Positions 34,406-43,843 of a stretch of 64,000 bases of DNA are shown here, piece after piece. The notes beneath the pieces were generated by a model. It worked only from the letters and a program-made list of their open reading frames with translations, made no database searches and was not told where the DNA came from. The stretch's first letter is position 1. The number at the start of each line of letters is the position of its first letter. The stretch is from Spirosoma sp. 48-14 (lineage in GTDB: Bacteria > Bacteroidota > Bacteroidia > Cytophagales > Spirosomataceae), in assembly GCF_001898575.1 (NCBI RefSeq), contig NZ_MKUD01000001.1, positions 366,448 through 430,447 of the forward strand, read 5' to 3'. A program made the position numbers and the translations under genes.

Positions 34406-35305
34406 TCAGAGTAATTCAGAAAACTTATGAACCTTTTTTTCCTCTATCTGCTCAACAACATCAGGTAACTCCTTTGAGCTAATACATGTAAAAGGAAGTA
34501 ATGGATTGTCCTTCACAAGTTCGTATAACTCATGCCTTTCCTTATTCTTACCTTCGTAGGGATCAACCGCCAGATAATAGTTCGGTTTACCCATAATTGC
34601 TTTTTGAGCAGCAAATTCATCAAGGCGTTTAATTAAACTTTCATATTCACTGACTTCCCGTTGCAGCGTATCAATCTGGTGATTAGCATTCAAATCAAGC
34701 GCCTTGAGGGTATAGATTGATCCGTTCACTCCAATGCCTTCAAGATGATAATTAAAGTATAGAGACGGAAGCTGTCTCTTACGGAGGGTATAATCTATGT
34801 CTATTTTGCCTCTCAACGGTTTGTAGAAATCTTTTTCAATCCGCATTTTCAAGAATGATGAAGAAGACTCCTTTTCCCTTTGAAAAGTATTTATATTGAA
34901 TTCAACGAACTTGGCAAAATACCGATCGAAAAGCTCGGAGATGTTACTCGATTCAATATAGGCCGGTTTCGTAAACTGTAGAATACCATTATTATAGCTA
35001 GCTAGCCTATCCAGAAACTCTCGTTTTAGCCGAACTGGGAATTGCATAATCTGATCAGACTGATCGGCTAGGTCTTGTTCAAAGAAACGATATAGCTGGT
35101 TGAGCGAAAAATGAAGCAGCTTTACACAACCCGGATTCAATTTTTTAGCAAAATCAACCTTAGCTTCCGAAATACGCACTATCGCTCTCATTTCTGACGT
35201 AGTTTCGGGTATCTGATCTGAGGTAAGCACAACCAAGCCTAAAGCGATGTTTTCATCACTTAGTGGGTTGTTAACAAAGCGTAATATGCTATAGTAGCTG
35301 GCCAT
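34406..35305 (-). CDS. DUF3037 domain protein, partner of a HipA-like kinase
   Basis: 299-aa cytoplasmic protein. The N-terminal 115 residues match DUF3037: MASYYSILRFVNNPLSDENIALGLVVLTSDQ, then VRISEAKVDFAKKLNPGCVKLL. The C-terminal half is helical and charged (QREVSEYESLIKRLDEFAAQKA) and is longer than a minimal DUF3037 protein. It begins one base after the stop of the HipA-like kinase gene, so the pair is one operon. The function of DUF3037 is not known to me. Its constant pairing with this kinase type suggests a regulator, substrate or antitoxin. Base composition is lower in G+C than the flanking genes (42% in one 60-bp sample). Confidence 0.82.
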   Translation of the reverse strand: MASYYSILRFVNNPLSDENIALGLVVLTSDQIPETTSEMRAIVRISEAKVDFAKKLNPGCVKLLHFSLNQLYRFFEQDLADQSDQIMQFPVRLKREFLDRLASYNNGILQFTKPAYIESSNISELFDRYFAKFVEFNINTFQREKESSSSFLKMRIEKDFYKPLRGKIDIDYTLRKRQLPSLYFNYHLEGIGVNGSIYTLKALDLNANHQIDTLQREVSEYESLIKRLDEFAAQKAIMGKPNYYLAVDPYEGKNKERHELYELVKDNPLLPFTCISSKELPDVVEQIEEKKVHKFSELL

Positions 35306-35306
35306 A

Positions 35307-36152
35307 TTACTTCAGATAAGATAAATAGATTGATGCTATACGCTCATTTCGCTCTTGGTTTCCCAAAAAGCTTTTTAAATGGTTGCGCGCCTTTTCACTA
35401 AAACCCCACGATTTCGGAATCTGATCGAACACGAAATCCATAGTATCTAACGCAACTTCCATACCAGCCAATATGTTGGCCTGTAAGTCGCTAATGGTTT
35501 CAGGGGGTGTAAATTTAGCAATTGCCCGGACGAAATCATGGGAAAGTAGCCATTTTTTCGGCTCCCTGTAAAGTAATTCCTCCCGCACTTCCCGGTGATT
35601 GGAGACATAGCCAAAAGCAGCAGTATGATCTATTGGGCTAAAAGCCAATAATCCATCGTTACATTCGGCAAGCAAAATATTAGGGTTGTCTGGTTTCCGG
35701 TCAAAGTTACCAATCCACTGATCAAACACTCCAATTTTAAGCAAATCCAGTGGATTGTTGAAATAGTGCATCTGAGATTGATGATATGGTCCTGAAAAAT
35801 AATCGTCTATTTCAACCTGGCAGGCAACTAACCTTGAACCAAAGAAAATTTGCTCATCGAAAGTGCATGCATCATATCGAGATGAAAGCGATGCTTTTTC
35901 ACTGCGGTAATTATCTACTAATGACTGGCTGATGTGAACCAGAGCAAAAGGCGGCACCGCTAAACTCCAGCATTGGGCGAAATAGGCAGCTAAAACCTCA
36001 TTAATTACTTCCACAAAGGGAACTGACGATACAGTAGTTTTGGCGAAATACGACTCGGCATCATTAGCTAATATCAGCAATGGGCTACTACCCTCGGTGT
36101 TAATTTCCTTTACAATAGTTTCTGCTCTAACAGTGGAAATAGGTGTAAGCAT
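35307..36152 (-). CDS. HipA-like protein kinase (short HipA_2 type)
   Basis: 281-aa kinase-fold protein without the N-terminal HipA_C/couple domains of E. coli HipA (about 440 aa). A candidate ATP-binding lysine is Lys38 in ESYFAKTT. The catalytic loop reads FDQWIGNFDRKPDNPN (Asn149, Asp151, Arg152, Asn158), and the metal-binding Asp175 is in FSPIDHTAAFG. HipA kinases phosphorylate proteins such as glutamyl-tRNA synthetase and cause growth arrest, but this short group has no established target. No HipB-like helix-turn-helix gene is adjacent; the partner is DUF3037. G+C is low (37% in one sample). See the findings. Confidence 0.8.
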   Translation of the reverse strand: MLTPISTVRAETIVKEINTEGSSPLLILANDAESYFAKTTVSSVPFVEVINEVLAAYFAQCWSLAVPPFALVHISQSLVDNYRSEKASLSSRYDACTFDEQIFFGSRLVACQVEIDDYFSGPYHQSQMHYFNNPLDLLKIGVFDQWIGNFDRKPDNPNILLAECNDGLLAFSPIDHTAAFGYVSNHREVREELLYREPKKWLLSHDFVRAIAKFTPPETISDLQANILAGMEVALDTMDFVFDQIPKSWGFSEKARNHLKSFLGNQERNERIASIYLSYLK

Positions 36153-36342
36153 TAATTATAGGTTACGATGGTGCTAATATGCATCCCTTTAGAAGGACCT
36201 ATACAGGAAATGGGCTTGCGCTAAATTGCGGAAATTATTTTAAATCATTTCCATCCTTGCCTATCCATCGTCAAAATTGGTCTAGCAAAAAAGTCCTCTG
36301 CAACAATCCAATAGGTACTCAATACAAGACATTATTCTATGC

Positions 36343-37392
36343 TTACTCACCACTTGGGCGTTTGATCCAATCGGTCAAGGGTGTGGGGGAGCCGAAATCG
36401 GGGGAGCCGTCGGCTTTCCAGGTGAAGGGCTGGATTCGCATGGAGCGTTGGTCTCCACAGCCTTGACCCGGTCCGGCGTTGGCATGGTAAACGAGCCAGT
36501 TTTGCGACCCATCGGGTGTGGTGAAGAAACTATTATGCCCGACACCGTAGGCACCGTTTCCACCGTTGGGGCCGAAAACGGGGTTAGCAGCTTTTGTCCA
36601 GGCTTTTGTGTCCAGTAGATTGGCGCTGGTGTCGGCGGAGAGTTGGCCTAAGGCGTATAAATCCGTTCCGCAATAACTGGCTGAGTAAATCAGAAAGACT
36701 TTCGTATTGTGTACTAAAAATTCGGGGCCTTCATTCACCCCAAAGCCCTGCTTTTCCCAGGCATAGTCTGGCGTAGAGATACGAATGCGGGAGGTAGTAC
36801 CAACCGTATACGGATTTGTCAGACTGGCCAGATAGATGTTCTGTAACCCGCCCAGATCGGTCTCCCAGCCCGACCAGGCCATGTAGAGCTTGCCATTCAG
36901 TTGCAGAACAGTCCCATCAATGGCCCATTTATTATCGGGTAGGTTGAGTTGGCCACGGTCTGTCCAGGTGCCCTGCGTTGGATCGGCTGAGCTGTTTTCA
37001 AGCACAAACATCCGGTGCGTGGCATCGACTCCGTTGTTGTCGGCCGTGTAGTAGATGTACCATTTCCCGTTGATGAAATGCAGTTCAGGAGCCCAGATAT
37101 CGCGCGAGTTGGCGCCGGTAGCTGGTGGCGTCCAGACCGTTACGGGCCTTGCCTGACTAAGCCGACTCAGGGACTGGGTTTTGTAAATCCGAAGATTATT
37201 GCCCGTTGTGTGCATGACGTAGTAGAATCCATCTTTAACCGTTACCCACGGATCGGGCGCCGAGGTCAGGAGTGGATTCTGGAATTTACCGACGGTATCG
37301 ACCGCTGTTACAGGTGGATTCGGTGTGGGCTTATCGGACGACTTACAGCCGTACAGAACGATCAGGAGAAGAAAAAAGCCGTATTTCATCAT
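36343..37392 (-). CDS. Glycoside hydrolase family 43 lipoprotein (arabinosidase/xylosidase type)
   Basis: Cell-surface glycosidase of 349 aa with a lipoprotein signal (MMKYGFFLLLIVLYGC, Cys16). The five-bladed GH43 propeller has the three acidic residues in the expected contexts: Asp47 in SAPDPWV (base), Asp159 in WAIDGTVLQLNGKLYMAW (pKa modulator) and Glu221 in VNEGPEFL (general acid). The blade motif RDIWAPELHFINGKWYIYYTA is classical. Activity on alpha-L-arabinofuranosyl or arabinan links is likely but not certain from sequence. It is the last gene of the ECF/FecR/SusCD locus, but hairpins at 37452-37579 separate it from SusD. Confidence 0.88.
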   Translation of the reverse strand: MMKYGFFLLLIVLYGCKSSDKPTPNPPVTAVDTVGKFQNPLLTSAPDPWVTVKDGFYYVMHTTGNNLRIYKTQSLSRLSQARPVTVWTPPATGANSRDIWAPELHFINGKWYIYYTADNNGVDATHRMFVLENSSADPTQGTWTDRGQLNLPDNKWAIDGTVLQLNGKLYMAWSGWETDLGGLQNIYLASLTNPYTVGTTSRIRISTPDYAWEKQGFGVNEGPEFLVHNTKVFLIYSASYCGTDLYALGQLSADTSANLLDTKAWTKAANPVFGPNGGNGAYGVGHNSFFTTPDGSQNWLVYHANAGPGQGCGDQRSMRIQPFTWKADGSPDFGSPTPLTDWIKRPSGE

Positions 37393-37451
37393 TGAGCGAA
37401 AATAAGTAAACAGACACCCGGCGATTGCTCGCTCACGGCTCTGCTTTTTTT

Positions 37452-37513
37452 ACCGCGAGGACGCGAAGGCGCAAGGTATAAATCAATTCTTCGCGTCCTC
37501 GCGTCCTGGCGGT
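37452..37513. repeat. Inverted repeat of the GGACGCGA family, copy 1
   Basis: Thirteen-base arms (GCGAGGACGCGAA and its complement, 37455-37467 and 37490-37502) plus an outer ACCGC/GCGGT pair. The GGACGCGA...GGCGC core is shared with the repeat at 47306-47381. It lies between the SusD stop and the GH43 start. Confidence 0.72.
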
Positions 37514-37519
37514 TGTTTG

Positions 37520-37579
37520 GTAACGCGGGAGGAAACCCGCCTTATTTCGTTTAACATCGCGGGTTTCCACCCGCGTTAC
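37520..37579 (-). repeat. Second inverted repeat between SusD and GH43 genes
   Basis: Arms of 21 bases (37520-37540 and 37559-37579) with one central mismatch and an 18-base loop. The stem is G+C-rich (GTAACGCGGG at the base), and the element begins 7 bp past the SusD stop at 37586. It probably ends or weakens transcription from the SusCD genes before GH43. Confidence 0.75.
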
Positions 37580-37585
37580 ACAAGT

Positions 37586-39109
37586 TTAATAATTCGGGTT
37601 TTGAACCAGGTTTGGATTCAGGTCGCGATCCAGTTGCGGAATCGGCAACAGTTCGCTCTTTCCTTTTACAAACGTGGAGAAAGCCGGGTCGCGATTGGCA
37701 ATTTGCGGCCCCAGATCACCCCAGCGGGCCAGATCGTTCCAGCGGTTGCCTTCGCCTGAGAGTTCGGTGACGCGTTCGTGTTTCAACTGCGCCAGAAACT
37801 GATCCTGGCTAAGACCAGGCTTGGCAACGGTCAATGTAGGCAGACCAGCCCGCTGCCGTACCTGATCTACGTAGGTATACGCCTGTGTCGTTTTTCCAGT
37901 AGCGTTCAGCGCTTCGGCATACATCAGTAGCACATCGGCATAGCGGATATACCGCCAGTTGTTGGGCGACCGATATCCTTCTTCATTTTTCCAGTGATCG
38001 TTCTGAAACTTACGGAACCATACCCGCTTATTATCCCGGCCATAACGCTGGGTGAAGGTCTGCCCGTAGATCATGGTGAAATCCGGCCCTCGAACATCCG
38101 TCGAATCGAATAGGAATGAGGCTTCCAGACGCGGATCGCGAGCACCTGTTGTCGTTTTTTCATAGAATTCGCGCGTAGGCCAGCGCTGCGCTTCACCATC
38201 CGACCAGCCGATACCGCTTGGTCCGAAAAACTGCGCCAGCGAGGTACCGTAGTTCTGATTTGGCGTCTCGGTATCGTCGTCGGTGTACTCAGACGGGTTC
38301 ATCTGGAATTGCCACTCAAATACCGACTCTTTATTGTTCTCAGTCGTAATCAGAAAATTGTCGCGGTAATTGGGCATCAGCGCATAAACACTTTTCCCTT
38401 CACCTTCTACCAGCCACTGGAGTGGAGTCAGTGCTTCGGTGTATTTCCGTTGCTGCATCTGCGCCCTCGCCAGCAAGGCATAAGCCGCCCCTTTGGTAGC
38501 CCGACCCAGATCGGCAGACCCATAAGTCGTTGGCAATACAGCGGCTGCTTCGGTCAGGTCTTTTTCGATTTGTGCCCACACCTGCGCGATGGTCGCCGAG
38601 TTCGGTTTATCGCCAACTACAGGCGTTTGTAAAACCAGCGGCACATTCCCCCAAAGCGTTACCAGGTGATAATAGAACATGGCCCGCATAAATTTGGCCT
38701 CGCCCAGATAGCGGTTCCGCAGGGTCGCATCCATCTGGATATTCGGAACGTTTTCAATCACCTGATTGGCCCGGTTGATGCCAATATAATTATCGTTCCA
38801 GACGCTATAGGCATTGCCGTAATTGTAATCAGTGACCAGAAACTGGTCCATGTTGTTGACAATATCGGTAGCCGGACTCTGGCTGCGCCCTTCGTCGGAA
38901 CGGATGATGTAGTAAAACGGTAGCCAGCGCGAAATACCACCCCGGTGCGTGGTGCTGTACACGGCGTTGACACCAGCCAGGGCATCATCGGCGGTTTTCC
39001 AGAACGACTGGGTCGTCACCTGGTTGGGGTTCACAATGTCTAAACTCCGGTCGCAGCCGGTCAGTAGACCTACGGCGACAATAGCCAGCGAAATGAATGT
39101 ATGTTTCAT
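37586..39109 (-). CDS. SusD/RagB-family outer membrane lipoprotein
   Basis: Surface glycan-binding partner of the STN-SusC. The start at 39109 gives the lipoprotein signal MKHTFISLAIVAVGLLTGC (Cys19); the 10-codon extension upstream would overlap the SusC stop. About 507 aa. Classical SusD N-terminus: LDIVNPNQVTTQSFWKTADDALAGVNAVYS, then IGINRANQVIENVPNI, LGEAKFMRAMFYYHLVTLWGNVPLVL. The C-terminal part has YIRYADVLLMYAEALNATGKTTQAYTYVDQVRQRAGLP and ERVTELSGEGNRWNDLARWG. It is the RagB/SusD_3 type, unlike the two SusD proteins at 1.4-8.6 kb. The likely ligand is an arabinose-containing glycan, from the neighbouring GH43. Confidence 0.95.
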   Translation of the reverse strand: MKHTFISLAIVAVGLLTGCDRSLDIVNPNQVTTQSFWKTADDALAGVNAVYSTTHRGGISRWLPFYYIIRSDEGRSQSPATDIVNNMDQFLVTDYNYGNAYSVWNDNYIGINRANQVIENVPNIQMDATLRNRYLGEAKFMRAMFYYHLVTLWGNVPLVLQTPVVGDKPNSATIAQVWAQIEKDLTEAAAVLPTTYGSADLGRATKGAAYALLARAQMQQRKYTEALTPLQWLVEGEGKSVYALMPNYRDNFLITTENNKESVFEWQFQMNPSEYTDDDTETPNQNYGTSLAQFFGPSGIGWSDGEAQRWPTREFYEKTTTGARDPRLEASFLFDSTDVRGPDFTMIYGQTFTQRYGRDNKRVWFRKFQNDHWKNEEGYRSPNNWRYIRYADVLLMYAEALNATGKTTQAYTYVDQVRQRAGLPTLTVAKPGLSQDQFLAQLKHERVTELSGEGNRWNDLARWGDLGPQIANRDPAFSTFVKGKSELLPIPQLDRDLNPNLVQNPNY

Positions 39110-39138
39110 GATTGGTTTCAGAACTAAATACGTTGCCA

Positions 39139-42100
39139 TTAGAAATCACAGGTAAGCCCAATCGATGTTACGCGGGGCGATGGCCAGTGCCCGTTATCGA
39201 CACCCCGTTCCTGAATGTTCGCGCCCGTTACATCAGGATCAAGCCCTTTGTATCCCGTAATCGTAAACAGGTTTTGACCACTAACGAACGCACGGGCATT
39301 GCGTACCTTGATTCGGGAAAGAAACGCCTTCGGAAGCGTGTACCCGATCTCAAGATTGCGCATCCGCACATACGACGCATTCTCCAGCCAGCGATCACTA
39401 TAGGCGAAATTGTTGGAGATAATACCCTGATCGCCCGCTTCCAGACCCAGACGAGGATCGCTGGTGTTCGTATTGCTGGATGACCACGGGCTCACATCCC
39501 GGCGGAAGTTGGTTAACTGATAGGTATCCAGACTGCGCCGAACGTCGTTATATACCGTGTAACCAAATACCCCTGTCAGTTGAACATTCAGGCTAAACGG
39601 CCCATACGAGGCATTGAACTGCGCACCCGCCTGTAGCTTTGGCCAGGGCGACGACACAAACTGGCGGTCGTCGTTCTGGGTGATCTGTCCATCGCCGTTG
39701 GTATCGACGTATTTAATATCGCCGGGTTTGGCAAACGGCTGAATCGGATTACCGTTGGGACCTTTGTAGTTGTTGATCTCTTCCTGGCTCTGGAAAATTC
39801 CGGCGGTTTTCAACATATACCATTGCCCAACGGGTAAGCCCACCTGCGAGCGCGTGTTGCCACTCTGAATGTAGTTGATGTTCTGCCCCTGGTTACCTAC
39901 GTTTTCGACCCGGTTCTTAATCGTGGTAAAGTTGCCCGATACATCCCACTTCAGTGTATGCTCGTTGTTGCGATACGTTGCCGAAAATTCAACCCCTTTG
40001 TTGCGGATCGACGCGGTGTTGACGTAGGGATTCCCACGCAGATTACCCAGATAACCCGGAACGGCCAGATTCAGAATGGCGTCGTTCGATAACGAGTTAT
40101 ACACGTTGATTTCCGTTGTGATGCGGTTGTTCAGGAAACTGGCCGATACACCATAGTTCTGCTGAATGCGTTCTTCCCAGCGCAGATCGGGGTTGGCCAA
40201 CTGCGCCTGATATGCACCTACATTGGGAGTTTGATCAACACCGAAAATAGCGCGGGGATTACTGTTGATGAAGGCCGTGTACGGGAACGAGCCCAGCGTT
40301 GGCACCACAATACCCAGTTTCCCATACGACGCATTCAATTTCAGGTCGGATATCCAGTCGACGTGGAAGAATTTCTCCTGACTGATACGCCAGGCTCCTG
40401 CGATAGACGGGAAAAAGCCCGTTCGGAAATTGGCCCCAAACCGAGAATCCTGATCTACTCGCCCGGTCAGTGTCAGCAGGTACTTGTCGTTGTAGGCATA
40501 GTTAACCCGACCAATGTAGCCCAGAATCCGGTAGTCGTCGGGGGTACTCCCGGCTGAGTTTGAGATACCCGTAGCCGCATTGATGGTTGTGAAATACTGA
40601 CCACCCGCAAATCCCAGATTGGTCCGCGAGCCGGACGTAATATCCCGACGGGTCGTTTGCTGGCTAATTCCCAATACCCCGTTAAGACTGTGCAGGCCAA
40701 ACGTTTTGTTGAAGTTCAGTGTATGCTCGAACAACAAGCTCAGGTAGCGCGACCGATCTTCACTGACCGAACTGGGTACGGGCGAAGCACTGTATTGGTA
40801 GGTACCCAGTTTCCGAAGATTCTGCGTGTAATCGAAGCTCACTTCCAGACCTGCATTGGCCCGGTAGGTCAGCCAGTCGGTCAACTTAATGTCCAGATAG
40901 GCATTGCCCACCATCTTGGCAAAGTTGCTCTTGTTACTAGCCAAAGCCCGAACGGCTACCGGATTGTAAAAATAGGTTACCGCATCGGGATTCGTGCCTA
41001 TACCGTAGCCACCCGGATTACTGGCATTGACATAACGTGGGTCCTGAACCGGAATAACGGGCAACATACCGGCCATGTCGTAGATCGGGTTACCCGCCGG
41101 AAAATTCTGGATATTGGAATTAGTCAGTACGGCATTTTCACCGAACGTAAACCGTCCGATCTCACTGCGGGTGTTGATCCGCAGACTGGCCCGCTCGAAA
41201 CCACTGCCCGTCACGTAGCCCGTGTTATTGAAATAACTCCCCGAAATAAGATAGGTGCCCGTTTTGCTACCGCCCGATAACGTCAGGTTGTAATCCTGCA
41301 AACTACCCGTCCGTAACACCTGGTCCTGCCAGTCGGTATTGATGTTTGGGTTAAATGTACCTGTAGCCACACTGGCGGGTGGGGTTTGACCGGCATTTTG
41401 GTACTGTTGCCGCTGAAGAGACGCAAAACCAGCCGCATCCGTCAGATTCCAGCGTTTATACACCTGCTGAATACCGTATTTTCCCGAAAAGGAGACTTTT
41501 ATCGGCCCTTCTTTCCCTTGTTTGGTTGTGATAATGACCACGCCATTGGCCGCCCGTGACCCGTAAATAGCCGCAGCCGACGCATCTTTCAGGACTTGAA
41601 TACTTTCAATATCGTCGGTATTGATGGTTGGGTTGGCGTCGGCAATCATTCCGTCGATCACATAGAGCGGATCGGTATTCAAAAAGCTGGCGACCCCACG
41701 AATCTGGATCGATGCCTGCTGGCCCGGCACGCCACTATTCCGAACGGTCACCCCCGGCGACAAGCCCTGAATCGACTCGGCCAGTGAGTTGGCCGTAACC
41801 TTAGCAGCCTGGGTGGAACTAATGACATCGTTGGCTCCGGTCACATCACGCTTTCGAACAGTCTGATACCCGATTACCACGACTTCGTTCAGGGTACGGT
41901 CGTCGGGCACAAGTTTTACATTCACCACCGAGTTGCTGCCAATCGGTACTACCTGCCGGACATACCCCACGCTCGAAACGGTTACGGTCGTAGCGCCATC
42001 GCTAACGTTCAGGATAAAATTCCCCTCAGCATCCGAACTGGTGCCGTTGGTCGTGCCGGTTTCGATGATGTTAGCCCCTGGTAAACCCTGGTTATTTTCG

Positions 42101-42591
42101 TCCGTGATCTGTCCTGTAATCCGTCGAACCTGAGGAGCCTCCTCAACGATTTCGGTAGCCTCAATCGGCACGACTACGGTTGGTTTGGTGGTTTCGGCCG
42201 GGAGTCCGGCTCCGGCGTTTTTTACGGGCAATGCCTGAATTGCAATGAGGGACGGATTAACCTTTCGGTAGCGTAATCCCTGTGATTCGGAGAGTTGCGC
42301 CAGTGCCTGATCGAGCGACAGACCATCCAGATCAAGTTCCGACTGCCGGGTGGCCATCAGTTGCTCGTCGTAGGCAAAATTGACATTAAACCGTCGTTCC
42401 AGCTCGCTCAGCACTTTTTTGAGTGAACGAGTCCGATGTGGGCGCTGGCTGGTCGGTACGTCGAGTGCAGATGGCTGTTGGCGGCTAACGCTCATGGGCT
42501 GGGCGCGGGTCAATAACTGCGCAACAGATGGTTGCGGCAGCGTATAGACCCCGACCAACAGCATCGAAAGGATAACATACTGATTTTTCAT
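39139..42591 (-). CDS. SusC/RagA TonB-dependent transducer with N-terminal STN domain
   Basis: Outer membrane transporter that also signals substrate to a FecR anti-sigma factor, 1150 aa. After a signal peptide (about 1-24), residues about 55-115 form the secretin/TonB N-terminal domain: LKKVLSELERRFNVNFAYDEQLM and LSLDQALAQLSESQGLRYRKVNPSLIAI. A carboxypeptidase-like domain follows (GQITDENNQGLPGANIIETGTTNGT), then the plug (YVIDGMIADANP, VLKDASAAAIYGSRAANGVV) and a barrel ending SPRVTSIGLTCDF. The STN domain is the part that contacts FecR in the periplasm, and FecR and ECF sigma genes lie directly upstream on the same strand. Confidence 0.96.
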   Translation of the reverse strand: MKNQYVILSMLLVGVYTLPQPSVAQLLTRAQPMSVSRQQPSALDVPTSQRPHRTRSLKKVLSELERRFNVNFAYDEQLMATRQSELDLDGLSLDQALAQLSESQGLRYRKVNPSLIAIQALPVKNAGAGLPAETTKPTVVVPIEATEIVEEAPQVRRITGQITDENNQGLPGANIIETGTTNGTSSDAEGNFILNVSDGATTVTVSSVGYVRQVVPIGSNSVVNVKLVPDDRTLNEVVVIGYQTVRKRDVTGANDVISSTQAAKVTANSLAESIQGLSPGVTVRNSGVPGQQASIQIRGVASFLNTDPLYVIDGMIADANPTINTDDIESIQVLKDASAAAIYGSRAANGVVIITTKQGKEGPIKVSFSGKYGIQQVYKRWNLTDAAGFASLQRQQYQNAGQTPPASVATGTFNPNINTDWQDQVLRTGSLQDYNLTLSGGSKTGTYLISGSYFNNTGYVTGSGFERASLRINTRSEIGRFTFGENAVLTNSNIQNFPAGNPIYDMAGMLPVIPVQDPRYVNASNPGGYGIGTNPDAVTYFYNPVAVRALASNKSNFAKMVGNAYLDIKLTDWLTYRANAGLEVSFDYTQNLRKLGTYQYSASPVPSSVSEDRSRYLSLLFEHTLNFNKTFGLHSLNGVLGISQQTTRRDITSGSRTNLGFAGGQYFTTINAATGISNSAGSTPDDYRILGYIGRVNYAYNDKYLLTLTGRVDQDSRFGANFRTGFFPSIAGAWRISQEKFFHVDWISDLKLNASYGKLGIVVPTLGSFPYTAFINSNPRAIFGVDQTPNVGAYQAQLANPDLRWEERIQQNYGVSASFLNNRITTEINVYNSLSNDAILNLAVPGYLGNLRGNPYVNTASIRNKGVEFSATYRNNEHTLKWDVSGNFTTIKNRVENVGNQGQNINYIQSGNTRSQVGLPVGQWYMLKTAGIFQSQEEINNYKGPNGNPIQPFAKPGDIKYVDTNGDGQITQNDDRQFVSSPWPKLQAGAQFNASYGPFSLNVQLTGVFGYTVYNDVRRSLDTYQLTNFRRDVSPWSSSNTNTSDPRLGLEAGDQGIISNNFAYSDRWLENASYVRMRNLEIGYTLPKAFLSRIKVRNARAFVSGQNLFTITGYKGLDPDVTGANIQERGVDNGHWPSPRVTSIGLTCDF

Positions 42592-42642
42592 AGGTTATGC
42601 AGAATAATAGGCTTGGTCATGTTCAGAAACTCCATAGTAAAA

Positions 42643-43701
42643 TCAGGGATTATGGCGTAAACTGATCTGGTCGCCATTGCGTTGAACGTTGAGATCAAAT
42701 GTGAGCGAAAGGGTTGTCAGCAATGTTTCGATGCTCTGGTTCGAGAGGTTACCCGTAAACCGACGATTGGCCAGGTCGCTGTCTTCAAAGACCACTTCCA
42801 GCCCGTAGGTGTCGTGCAACTGTTGGGCAATCTCGCTAAGAGCTGTGTTGTCGAAAACAAACTGATGGGCCACCCAGGACGTATGCAATTGTGGCTTTTC
42901 GTCGCGTACCTCCACGTTCTCGATGTTAGGCTGTGTGGACGCAAACTGACCGGGTTTCATATCAATAACCCGCCCGGTATGCTCGGTTGGTTTGGTGAGC
43001 TGTACCCGCCCTTCTACCAGCGTAACCGCCGTACTACCCCGTCTTGTGTTGACGTTGAATTGGGTTCCAAGAACCGTAATGTCCAGATTGGGCGTATGCG
43101 TCACGAATTTGATGCGTCCATCAGGTGCCTGCTTTTTCGTAACCTTGAAAAATCCTTCGCCATCGAGCCATACTTCCCGTGGTTTGCTATCGACCCAACG
43201 ATCACTGTAGGTAAGCGTCGAATTGCCATTCAGCAACACGGTTGACCCATCAGGGAGGGTTACGCTTCGGTTTTCGCCAAAGGCCGTATGAATGCTCATC
43301 TGATTCGGCTGTAGCTGGTAATAAACGACCCCACCCGCTATCAGCAGGATACCTGCCAATGAAGCGGCTATCTGCCAGATGGCAGCCGGATAAGCGGTTC
43401 TGAACCGCTGCCAGCGTGAGAGCGGCACCACAATGGGCTCCGTAAGCAGTTGGTCATCAAACGCCTGCTCCAGCACCTGCCAGATACGCTGCTGACTGGC
43501 ATCGGTCAGGTCGTCGTACTGCGCATTGAGATGTAGTAACAACGAAGCCGCTTCATCGATCAATGCCTGCTGTTCGGGGTGTCGAAGCATGTAGGTATGC
43601 CAGAACGTCATATTCTGCTCGTCGGGCTGAAACACCCATCGGCGGAACGCATCATCAAGCACAAAATCGCGAAGGGTATAATTCTGGTAAGGCTGCGCCA
43701 T
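42643..43701 (-). CDS. FecR-family anti-sigma factor
   Basis: Inner membrane regulator of 352 aa that holds the ECF sigma factor inactive until the STN domain of the SusC reports substrate. The cytoplasmic N-terminus (about 1-105, helical) binds sigma. One transmembrane helix at about 112-131 contains SLAGILLIAGGVVYYQL. The periplasmic FecR domain begins MSIHTAFGENRSVTLPDGSTVLLNGNS and continues with DGEGFFKVTKKQ, VLGTQFNVNTRRGSTAVTLVEGRVQL. The C-terminal STN-interacting domain (FDNTALSEIAQQLHDTYGLEVVFED) ends the protein. It stands between the sigma gene and the SusC gene, the standard order. Confidence 0.95.
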   Translation of the reverse strand: MAQPYQNYTLRDFVLDDAFRRWVFQPDEQNMTFWHTYMLRHPEQQALIDEAASLLLHLNAQYDDLTDASQQRIWQVLEQAFDDQLLTEPIVVPLSRWQRFRTAYPAAIWQIAASLAGILLIAGGVVYYQLQPNQMSIHTAFGENRSVTLPDGSTVLLNGNSTLTYSDRWVDSKPREVWLDGEGFFKVTKKQAPDGRIKFVTHTPNLDITVLGTQFNVNTRRGSTAVTLVEGRVQLTKPTEHTGRVIDMKPGQFASTQPNIENVEVRDEKPQLHTSWVAHQFVFDNTALSEIAQQLHDTYGLEVVFEDSDLANRRFTGNLSNQSIETLLTTLSLTFDLNVQRNGDQISLRHNP

Positions 43702-43843
43702 GCGATGGTAATGATCTTTTTACCACCAGAAGAGAAGGAATTGCCGAATTATCCCTCGGAAAGAGAAAATTTTTTAACAGGAAAATGATAGATGACTGGA
43801 AGCCGCTAGCCATCAGCCAGTAGTGCTTTCTAAATTTGACTAC

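Noticed and set aside
36179-36466. 95-codon plus-strand frame upstream of and overlapping the GH43 gene
   Set aside because: It overlaps the 3' end of the GH43 gene and shows no protein-like features.
40657-41280. 207-codon open frame on the plus strand inside the STN-SusC gene
   Set aside because: Antisense shadow of a conserved SusC barrel; many such frames occur opposite SusC genes because of codon bias.
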